From the IMG/VR virus record IMGVR_UViG_3300009413_000093, positions 1-23,412 of that record: a stretch of 23,412 nt of DNA, one strand, 5' to 3'. Source of the DNA: a virus. Both the position numbers and the translations under genes were made by a program. The first letter of the stretch is position 1, and each line of letters starts with the position of its first letter. Positions 6,344-12,022 of this stretch are shown one piece after another. Under the pieces are notes generated by a model. It saw nothing but the letters and a program-made list of their open reading frames with translations, made no database searches and had not been told where the DNA came from.

Positions 6344-7020
6344 TGGCGACTTCTGGAACCTCTGCATTTAACCTCGAAATTTCAGAGGTGATCGAAGAGG
6401 CATTTGAGAGATGTGGCCTTCAGTCTAATACAGGCTACGATATTGAAACGGCTCGTAGATCTCTCAATCTCTTGAGCCTTGAGTGGGTGAATCGTGGCCT
6501 CAACTTCTGGACTGTCGAGCAGGGCACCAAAACTTTGACGGCAGGAACTTCTACGGTCACCATGGATTCGGATACCGTTGATTTGATTCAGTATTGGATT
6601 CGTGATGGATCTGGTACTACACAAAGCGATTTGCCGCTCTCGCGGTTTAGTGTATCCCAGTATTCCACGATCCCGAATAAACTCACCGAAGGGCGTCCCG
6701 TAAATTTGTACATCGACAAGCAACGTGATGCTCCGGTTGTTTATTTTTGGCCCACGCCTAGTAAAGCTTACACGTTTGTTTATCAGCAAATACGGCGTAT
6801 TGAGGACACGGGTGCTGTGGGATCTACTGATCCAGATGTGCCCGCCCGTTTCCTCCCGGCATTGGTATCTGGCCTCGCCTATATGATATCGCAGAAGTAT
6901 CCAGAAGCATTTGTGCGCTCCCCCGAACTTAAAGCTGAATACGAATTTCAGTGGCAATTGGCGGAACAGGAAGATCGTGATAGGGCTTCTGTCCACTTTG
7001 TGCCCGGAGGCTATTCCTGA
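6343..7020 (+). CDS. P22 gp4-like head-to-tail adaptor, 225 aa
   Basis: Start chosen at ATG 6343, which overlaps the previous stop (TGATG) and follows GGGGA at 6332-6336. The GTG one codon earlier is less likely. The N-terminal half is helical (EISEVIEEAFERCGL, ARRSLNLLSLEWVNRGLNFW), followed by a beta-rich section (TLTAGTSTVTMD, PVVYFWPTPSKAYTFVYQQIRR) and a C-terminal helical part (FLPALVSGLAYMISQKYPEAF) with RSPELKAEYEFQWQLAEQED. This helix, beta insertion, helix plan and the RRSLNLLxLEWxNRGLN motif match proteins placed with the P22 tail accessory factor gp4, which binds under the portal ring and extends the DNA channel. P22 gp4 is shorter (about 166 aa). The family call is from motif recognition, not a search. 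Confidence 0.7.
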   Translation: MATSGTSAFNLEISEVIEEAFERCGLQSNTGYDIETARRSLNLLSLEWVNRGLNFWTVEQGTKTLTAGTSTVTMDSDTVDLIQYWIRDGSGTTQSDLPLSRFSVSQYSTIPNKLTEGRPVNLYIDKQRDAPVVYFWPTPSKAYTFVYQQIRRIEDTGAVGSTDPDVPARFLPALVSGLAYMISQKYPEAFVRSPELKAEYEFQWQLAEQEDRDRASVHFVPGGYS

Positions 7021-7355
7021 TGGCTAAGTATGCCAAAGGTAAGTATGCGTTTGGGTTTTGCGACCGCACGGGATTCAGGTATAAGCTCAAAGATCTTGTG
7101 CCTCAGATTAAGGCTGGTCGTATGACGGGTCTTATGGTAGGCAGGAATATGCTAGATCAAGATCAGCCGCAGAACTTTTTAGGCAGGCTTGGTGATTATG
7201 CTGACCCACAGGCAATTAGAAATCCACGCCCTGATTTATCACAAGATGCCAGCAGGGAGCTGTTCGCATTCGATCCCGTAGGAAATGGTAATGGGGGTGG
7301 ATCGGGCAACATTGTGGCGCATGGACAAGTCGGGACCGTGACGGTGACCACATGA
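7020..7355 (+). CDS. Conserved phage protein of unknown function, 111 aa
   Basis: The N-terminal 70 residues contain the distinctive KYAFGFCDRTGFRYKLKDLV, NFLGRLGDYADPQAIRNPRPD and a Met/Gly turn (GLMVGRNMLDQ). The C-terminal 25 are a Gly-rich linker and a beta strand (GNGNGGGSGN, QVGTVTVTT). The CDRTGFRY segment holds the only Cys. The family is familiar between the gp4-like and adaptor-like genes of marine phages but has no assigned job. The placement suggests a connector or neck role. The C-terminal VGTVTV strand echoes the beta repeats of the fibre gene at 8698. The gene is flanked by overlapping start/stop pairs (TGATG before, ATGA after). Confidence 0.75.
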   Translation: MAKYAKGKYAFGFCDRTGFRYKLKDLVPQIKAGRMTGLMVGRNMLDQDQPQNFLGRLGDYADPQAIRNPRPDLSQDASRELFAFDPVGNGNGGGSGNIVAHGQVGTVTVTT

Positions 7356-7984
7356 CCTACGCTGAACTGACTGCGGCCATCAAGGATTATTGCGATAACA
7401 CGGAAACGAATTTCGTGGCTGCGATCCCCACGTTTATTAAGCAGACTGAACAACGTATTTATCGTTCCGTCAATCTGCCCGTGAACCGCAAGAATGTCGC
7501 AGGCACCATCACTGATGGTAACCAATACCTGTCGATGCCCACGGACTTTTTGTTTCCACTGTCTTTGTCGATTACCAGTTCTAGTAACCAGATTTTTTTG
7601 CTGAACAAGGACGCGAACTTCATCAGGGCAACGTATCCTAATGCGTCCACCGAAGGGGTTCCGAAATATTATGGTGTTTTCGATGTTGACACATTCATAG
7701 TTGGCCCTACGCCTAACGCTGATTTTGTTACGGAGCTTCATTACTACTATCAGCCAGCCTCAATCGTTGACACGAGCCCTTCATGGTTGGGCACGAACGC
7801 CGATACGGTTCTACTCTATGGCTCTTTAGTGGAAGCATATACCTATATGAAAGGTGATGCGGACATGATGCAGTTGTATCAGCAGCGATATCAGGAAGCA
7901 CTGGATCTTCTGAAGATGCAGGCAGAGGGACGCATGACTGTTGATGAGTACAGAGATGGCACAATCAGAGTGCCTGTTCACTGA
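7352..7984 (+). CDS. Putative phage head-tail adaptor protein, 210 aa
   Basis: Starts MTYAELTAAIKDYCDN, with an N-terminal helix and a second helix (FIKQTEQRIYRSVNLPVNRK). A beta-sandwich-like middle follows (GNQYLSMPTDFLFPLSLSI, VPKYYGVFDVDTFIVGPTP, ELHYYYQPAS), and a C-terminal helical pair ends it (VLLYGSLVEAYTYMKGDADM, YQQRYQEALDLLKM). This order, with the TExRIYRxxxLPxxRK motif, matches proteins annotated as phage adaptor or tail tubular A-like in podoviruses, which form the ring between portal and tail nozzle. It resembles the 6343-7020 product in overall plan (helix, beta insert, helix), which suggests paralogous ring proteins. ATGA overlap with the previous gene supports the start. 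Confidence 0.65.
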   Translation: MTYAELTAAIKDYCDNTETNFVAAIPTFIKQTEQRIYRSVNLPVNRKNVAGTITDGNQYLSMPTDFLFPLSLSITSSSNQIFLLNKDANFIRATYPNASTEGVPKYYGVFDVDTFIVGPTPNADFVTELHYYYQPASIVDTSPSWLGTNADTVLLYGSLVEAYTYMKGDADMMQLYQQRYQEALDLLKMQAEGRMTVDEYRDGTIRVPVH

Positions 7985-8262
7985 TGTTTACCGGAGAAGT
8001 GGGCAACGTCATGGTCACCACGACCAACAATACCACCCTTGGGCCGGATCATTGGGCAACACGGGCATCCGATCAGATTGTGTCCGTAGGCAAGGGCGCA
8101 CATCCTCTGATAGCGGAGCAGGCGGCAGAGTTCAAGGAGTTCATTTACAAGGCCGTGAAGTACTATATGTACGAAGCAATCAATGAAGATCGTTCCAGGG
8201 TTGTTACTCTGTTGCGTTCAGCGGGCCACAACGATCTGGCTAACTCAGTGGAGAAGCTATAA
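7984..8262 (+). CDS. Small hypothetical protein, 92 aa
   Basis: The N-terminal 30 residues are polar, Thr and Asn rich (VTTTNNTTLGPDHWATRAS). The remainder is amphipathic helix (QAAEFKEFIYKAVKYYMYEAINED, VVTLLRSAGHNDLANSVEKL). The start ATG overlaps the previous stop by one base. An internal ATG at 8011 is a possible alternative, though its nearest purine-rich site is too far upstream. The codon pattern matches the neighbours. A His/Trp motif (DHWA) near the start of the helical part is familiar from marine phage proteins of this size, role unknown. Another neck or tail accessory protein is the likeliest reading. Confidence 0.7.
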   Translation: MFTGEVGNVMVTTTNNTTLGPDHWATRASDQIVSVGKGAHPLIAEQAAEFKEFIYKAVKYYMYEAINEDRSRVVTLLRSAGHNDLANSVEKL

Positions 8263-8696
8263 TGGCATTTTCAGGGAATTTTATGTGTACCTCCTTTAAA
8301 AAGGAATTGATGGAAGCAAAGCACAACTTCCTCAATTCAGGCGGTAACACCTTTAGGATGGCTTTATATGATGATGATTCTTCATTCACTGCCGCTACTA
8401 CAGCGTATACTTCAACCGATGAAATAAGCGGCACGAATTATACTGCCAAGGGAGAATCACTTACACGGGTAGATCCTACGACGAGTGGTACGACCGCCTA
8501 TACTGATTTTGCTGATGTTTCGTGGTCTACTGCTACGTTTTCGGCCATGGGTGCAATGATTTTTAATGATAGTGCGAGCGGTGATCCGTCTGTTGTTATT
8601 TTAGATTTTGGTGCATTGAAAACGGCCACTGCTGGTACGTTTACGGTTGCTTTTCCTGCGGCAGACGCGAGTAACGCGATTATTCGTATAGCGTAG
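8262..8696 (+). CDS. Conserved beta-rich virion protein, 144 aa
   Basis: Begins MAFSGNFMCTSFKKELMEA and then reads as beta strands: TFRMALYDDDSSFTAATTAY, DEISGTNYTAKG, WSTATFSAMGAMIFND, VVILDFGALKTATAGTFTV and a final AIIRIA. The pattern ALYDxxxxxxAxTTAYTxxxEIxGxxYTAxG followed by ATGTFTVxFPAADAxNAIIRIA is one I recognise from many dsDNA phages, always among tail or neck structural genes. The role is unsettled. It has few charged residues and many Thr, Ala and Ser, typical of virion surface proteins. GGAG at 8250-8253 lies eight bases before the ATG, which also overlaps the previous stop. Confidence 0.75.
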   Translation: MAFSGNFMCTSFKKELMEAKHNFLNSGGNTFRMALYDDDSSFTAATTAYTSTDEISGTNYTAKGESLTRVDPTTSGTTAYTDFADVSWSTATFSAMGAMIFNDSASGDPSVVILDFGALKTATAGTFTVAFPAADASNAIIRIA

Positions 8697-8697
8697 C

Positions 8698-9462
8698 ATG
8701 GCAAATGTAACAGGCTGGGGCCGATCTACTTGGGGTTCCGGTACTTGGGGTGAGCCAGTACCCGTTGAAGTAACGGGTGTAGCTGGAACGGGTAGCGTTG
8801 GAAGTGTTTCGGTAACAGCCGATGCCAATGTTACCGTAACAGGGGTTGCTGGTACTGGGGCAGTAGGATCGGTCACGGTAGCCGCAGATGCCAATGTTTC
8901 CGTCACTGGTCTAGCGGGAACAGCATCGGTAGGAAGCGTCACTGTAACGGGTACTGCAAATGTTACGGCGACGGGAATAGCCGGAACGGGTGCAGTTGGC
9001 TCTGTAACGGTGACAGGTGATGGAAGTGTTTCGGTAACAGGATTGGCCGGAACAGCCGCAGTTGGTTCGGTATCGGTGACGATTGACGTTTCGATAGCGG
9101 CTACCGGGGTCGCGGCGACAGGTGGTGTAGGTTCGGTAACGGTGACGGGAGATGGAAGTGTAACCGTCACCGGAGTTGCGGGAACGGGTGCGGTAGGAAG
9201 CGTTACGACGAGTGTCAGTCAGTATATCGACGTAACGGGTGTAGTAGGAACGACGGGAATAACTGGGGTCAACGTATGGAGCATAATAGATGATTCACAG
9301 ACGCCGGATTGGGGAGTTATAGATGATTCACAAACACCGGGATGGTCGGAGGTGTCGGATTCACAGACACCGGGATGGGCTGCTGTAGATGACTCACAGA
9401 CACCGGGGTGGTCAGAAGTATCCGATTCGCAGACGCCTGATTGGGAAGTTGTGCCTTCATAA
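8698..9462 (+). CDS. Repeat-built fibre-type structural protein, 254 aa
   Basis: A short head with WGRSTWGSGTWGEPVPVE is followed by about eight 22-residue repeats (consensus VTGVAGTGAVGSVTVTGDAN) and then five 11-residue repeats (DDSQTPGWSEV). The first repeat alternates small and beta-branched residues with glycines at fixed places, which fits stacked beta turns, as in a beta-solenoid or triple-stranded fibre shaft. The second has an invariant SQTP and a following Trp. Proteins ending in (I/V)DDSQTPxW repeats are widespread in marine podo- and siphoviruses next to tail genes, and a role as thin neck or tail fibre is plausible but unproven. Only one base separates the ATG from the previous stop, and no good ribosome site is seen, so translation probably depends on coupling. 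Confidence 0.75.
   Translation: MANVTGWGRSTWGSGTWGEPVPVEVTGVAGTGSVGSVSVTADANVTVTGVAGTGAVGSVTVAADANVSVTGLAGTASVGSVTVTGTANVTATGIAGTGAVGSVTVTGDGSVSVTGLAGTAAVGSVSVTIDVSIAATGVAATGGVGSVTVTGDGSVTVTGVAGTGAVGSVTTSVSQYIDVTGVVGTTGITGVNVWSIIDDSQTPDWGVIDDSQTPGWSEVSDSQTPGWAAVDDSQTPGWSEVSDSQTPDWEVVPS
8770..9297 (+). repeat. Tandem 66-bp repeats (22 aa, about 8 units)
   Basis: Units begin at 8770, 8836, 8902, 8968, 9034, 9100, 9166 and 9232; the last is degenerate. Gly at positions 3, 6 and 11 is largely invariant, as is Thr at 7. The DNA differs between units, so the repeat is kept at protein level. Confidence 0.85.
9289..9453 (+). repeat. Tandem 33-bp repeats (11 aa, 5 units)
   Basis: Five units (D/S)DSQTP(D/G)W-x-x-(V/I) at 9289, 9322, 9355, 9388 and 9421, ending three codons before the stop. 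Third and fifth units have S in place of the first D. Confidence 0.9.
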
Positions 9463-9479
9463 GAAGCTAGGAATAAAAA

Positions 9480-11174
9480 ATGGCAACATACGTCAATAAT
9501 CTGAGATTGAAGGAAATTGCTACAGGTGCCGAATCTGGTACTTGGGGAACCTCTACGAATACGAATCTGGAACTTGTCGGTGAAGCTCTTGGCTATGGTA
9601 CGGAAGCGTTGACGACAAACGCCGATACGCAGACGATAACCATGGCTGATGGCGCTGCCGACGAGGTTCGGGCGCTTTATCTCAAGATCACCGGGGCGTT
9701 GGATTCCAATTGTACGATTACGCTCGCCCCGAATACGGTCAAGAAAGTATGGATCATTGAGAACGCTACTACCGATTCCGGTTCATCCGGCCCCTACAGT
9801 ATCATCATAAGTCAGGGTTCCGGGGCCAACGTCACGATTGGCAACAGCAAGGTTTCGGTCCTTTATACCGATGGCGCGGGAGGTAGTGCTGCGGTTGTCG
9901 ATGCGCTGACCGATCTGGTCGTAACCGACAGCCTTCAAGTTGCTGGTCCTACCCTGACCGTTGGTGATGCTGCGGCGGAAGACACGAAACTACTGTTCGA
10001 TGGTAATGCCAAAGACTTCTATGTAGGCTTGGATGATAGTGCCGATAAGCTGGTTGTTGGAGTAGGATCGGCTGTAGGCACGAACAGTATTCTTACGCTC
10101 ACCGATGATATCGTCACGGTTGGCGATGGAACGGCTGTCGATACGTCGATTGTGTATGACGGAAATGCCAAGGACTTCTATATCGGATTGGATGACAGCG
10201 CCGATGAATTAGTCATTGGAGAGGGATCGACTGTTGGTACGAACAGCATTCTTACGCTCACCGACGACAGCGTTACCATTGGTGATGGAGCGGCTATAGA
10301 TACCAAGATCGTCTATAACGGGAATGCTCAAGATTACTATATCGGGCTGGACGATTCTGCGGATGATCTAGTGATTGGTCTTGGATCTACTGTCGGAACG
10401 ACTCCTGCTGTCACGATTGACGAGGACCAAAAGGTTGTATTTCCTGCGGCACACGTAACGGTGGGAGATGGAACCGCCGAAGATACTGCGCTGATTTACA
10501 ATGGTAATGCCCAAGACTACTACATCGCTCTTGATGACTCAGCAGATGATTTGGTAATCGGTCTGGGGCCTACCATTGGTTCCACTGCGATTCTTTCGAT
10601 GACCGAAGATCAGCACATTAGTGTACAGGCGACAAAGAGGATCTATCTGGATGGATTAGGCAATACTTTTATACGGGAATCCGCAGCGGATATTATCATG
10701 CTCACCACTGGTGGCACTGACCGTTGGAAGTTTTCTGGCGCTAACTTTTTGGCAGAGGCAGACGATAATAACGATATCGGTGCGGCAGGAGCGACTAGGC
10801 CACGCGATGTTTATGTCGGCACCACCGTTCAAATAGGTGATAACCCCGCAAGTGCTGGGACCTTAAGGCTACAGAAGAACTTTGGGATCTTCACCCGGAA
10901 TAACGCAAACGATGCGAACAAGGTAGTTATATCCGAAAACACCATAACAGGAAATGACACTTTGGACATCGGTGATAACGGAAAATGGTCTGCTATGCGC
11001 TTCCATGTTTCAACTGCCAATGTGATGGAGCTTACCGCTACAGCTATCAACCTCAACAAAGCCGTGACGATGAATAACGCCGCGATCAAGATGACAGGAC
11101 TCGCCACGAGCGATCCCGGTGTAGCTGGTCAGCTTTGGAATGACTCCAACGATGTGAAGATCTCAGCGGGGTAA
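9480..11174 (+). CDS. Tail/neck fibre-type protein with 53-residue repeats, 564 aa
   Basis: AGGA at 9469-9472 supports the start. Residues 1-150 form a conserved N-terminal region (MATYVNNLRLKEIATGAESG, TWGTSTNTNLELVGEALGYG) of the kind found at the virion-attached end of many phage fibres. Residues about 158-378 contain four repeats of 53-61 residues with core DGNAKDFYIGLDDSADELVIG. The C-terminal part has a fibre-type strand NDIGAAGATRPRDVYVGTTV and ends AAIKMTGLATSDPGVAGQLW then NDSNDVKISAG, an ending common in marine phage proteins of this type. There is no recognisable enzyme, collagen or intramolecular-chaperone domain, so receptor binding cannot be asserted. Beta-rich throughout with little helix. 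Placed between another repeat fibre and small unknown genes. Confidence 0.75.
   Translation: MATYVNNLRLKEIATGAESGTWGTSTNTNLELVGEALGYGTEALTTNADTQTITMADGAADEVRALYLKITGALDSNCTITLAPNTVKKVWIIENATTDSGSSGPYSIIISQGSGANVTIGNSKVSVLYTDGAGGSAAVVDALTDLVVTDSLQVAGPTLTVGDAAAEDTKLLFDGNAKDFYVGLDDSADKLVVGVGSAVGTNSILTLTDDIVTVGDGTAVDTSIVYDGNAKDFYIGLDDSADELVIGEGSTVGTNSILTLTDDSVTIGDGAAIDTKIVYNGNAQDYYIGLDDSADDLVIGLGSTVGTTPAVTIDEDQKVVFPAAHVTVGDGTAEDTALIYNGNAQDYYIALDDSADDLVIGLGPTIGSTAILSMTEDQHISVQATKRIYLDGLGNTFIRESAADIIMLTTGGTDRWKFSGANFLAEADDNNDIGAAGATRPRDVYVGTTVQIGDNPASAGTLRLQKNFGIFTRNNANDANKVVISENTITGNDTLDIGDNGKWSAMRFHVSTANVMELTATAINLNKAVTMNNAAIKMTGLATSDPGVAGQLWNDSNDVKISAG
9951..10614 (+). repeat. Four 53- to 61-residue repeats in fibre gene
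   Basis: The VGDG-type strand recurs with its Val/Ile codon at 9960, 10119, 10278 and 10461, giving spacings of 159, 159 and 183 bases. Each unit has the form (V/I)GD-x-x-A-x-DT, then (D/N)GNA-(K/Q)-D-(F/Y)-Y-(V/I), then LDDSAD-x-LV-(V/I)-G. The third unit carries an eight-residue extension. Confidence 0.85.
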
Positions 11175-11178
11175 TCGG

Positions 11179-11508
11179 ATGACATATGATTGGGAATTTG
11201 GTGGGTTGGATTGTTACAAAAGCTCTGAGGGCCAGACAGATGTCGTGTTCGACGTTGTTTGGCGCTTGACTGCTAAGGATGGCGAGTACTCTTGGAGTGA
11301 TGGGGGACATCTGGAGGTGACCTATACATCAGGTGATCCGTTTATTCCTTTTGAGGATTTGACGGAAGCGGATGTTCAAGGCTGGTGTGAAGCTGGTCTG
11401 GATATGGACGCCATCAAGGCGGCTCTTGATGCCAAGGTTGCCGAACAGCAGAGTCCTACGACTGAGGTGTTAGATCCTCCATGGTCAACGTTCGATAATG
11501 GAGGTTAA
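11179..11508 (+). CDS. Conserved small phage protein, 109 aa
   Basis: The N-terminal part TYDWEFGGLDCYKSSEGQTDVV, VVWRLTAKDGEY and LEVTYTSGDPFIPFEDLTEAD looks like a small beta domain. It is followed by a helix (GWCEAGLDMDAIKAALDAKVAEQ) and a Pro-containing tail. I associate the WxxxxLDCYxxxxGxxDVVxxVxWR pattern with small proteins near tail genes in marine and T7-like phages, without known function. Rich in Asp and Glu. The ATG starts four bases after the fibre stop, and the gene end overlaps the ribosome site of the next gene. Both Cys lie in conserved-looking contexts (LDCY, GWCE). Confidence 0.7.
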   Translation: MTYDWEFGGLDCYKSSEGQTDVVFDVVWRLTAKDGEYSWSDGGHLEVTYTSGDPFIPFEDLTEADVQGWCEAGLDMDAIKAALDAKVAEQQSPTTEVLDPPWSTFDNGG

Positions 11509-11509
11509 C

Positions 11510-11728
11510 GTGCCTGATATCATATCATTCCTAGCCGTTCCCGCCGCTGCTGGTGCAGCGTGGGGAGGGGTCAAGGTAGGCTTGAATGGTGCCCGTCAAT
11601 CAATCGCTCAGATTGAGAGAATTGTTAATCGTCTAGATGAAAAGGTGGATAGTCATGGGGAACGCCTCGCGTCGGTTGAAGCGGAGACAGCTAACCTCAA
11701 AGAAAGGATCGCAGATGTCAGAAAATAA
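11510..11728 (+). CDS. Small membrane-anchored coiled-coil protein, 72 aa, GTG start
   Basis: GTG at 11510 is preferred because GGAGG lies at 11500-11504, five bases upstream. The in-frame ATG at 11498 has no such site and overlaps the previous gene. Residues about 4-26 (IISFLAVPAAAGAAWGGVKVGL) are hydrophobic enough for one membrane helix. Residues 27-72 show clean heptads (IAQIERIVNRLDEKV, ERLASVEAETANLKERI). A single N-terminal membrane segment with a long coiled coil is the plan of inner-membrane spanins (Rz). Small phage proteins of unknown role, and holin-associated proteins with the reverse order (XhlA), are alternatives. No outer-membrane spanin or endolysin is adjacent, so a lysis role is only a possibility. 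Confidence 0.7.
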   Translation: MPDIISFLAVPAAAGAAWGGVKVGLNGARQSIAQIERIVNRLDEKVDSHGERLASVEAETANLKERIADVRK

Positions 11729-12017
11729 GGAAGTTGAAAATATTTCTGGAGATGTGCCGACAGAGGAGAAAACAAATGGTATCTCTACTAGAGACATTTA
11801 CTTTTCTTTAGAGCAAGCCGATTTAGCCAAGAATTTGCTTCAGGCCGTGAATGAATGTCGTGGCGCACACATTGATGCTCAGTCTAAGTGGGAAGCTTTT
11901 CTTGTAGGCATAGGTATGCAATCCGGCGATGAGATTGTCGGGGGTGACTTAGATAGCAATGATCCGAATAGTCGCTGCTTAACGGTTTCGAGGACTAACG
12001 GCGTCATTGGACAATAA
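11715..12017 (+). CDS. Hypothetical protein, 100 aa
   Basis: Start set at ATG 11715, overlapping the end of the preceding gene, with AAAGGA at 11702-11707. A longer frame from 11637 would add 26 basic residues that merely shadow the coiled-coil gene. The acidic, disordered N-terminus (SENKEVENISGDVPTEEKTN) is followed by a helical part (FSLEQADLAKNLLQAVNECR, SKWEAFLVGIGMQSGDEIVG) and an Asp/Asn/Ser-rich tail. Similar helical cores (AxxLLxAVxECxGxHxEA) occur in small phage and prophage proteins without a known role. No signal peptide or membrane helix. Net negative charge. Confidence 0.65.
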   Translation: MSENKEVENISGDVPTEEKTNGISTRDIYFSLEQADLAKNLLQAVNECRGAHIDAQSKWEAFLVGIGMQSGDEIVGGDLDSNDPNSRCLTVSRTNGVIGQ

Positions 12018-12022
12018 CAGCG

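Noticed and set aside
8601-9170. 189-codon antisense open frame rich in Val, Thr and Pro across the fibre repeats
   Set aside because: It is the complement of the 22-residue repeats; periodic codons keep stops out on both strands. No ribosome site and all real genes run the other way.
8698-11174. Diversity-generating retroelement target in the fibre genes
   Set aside because: No reverse transcriptase, no template repeat and no adenine-biased variable region are visible in the window.
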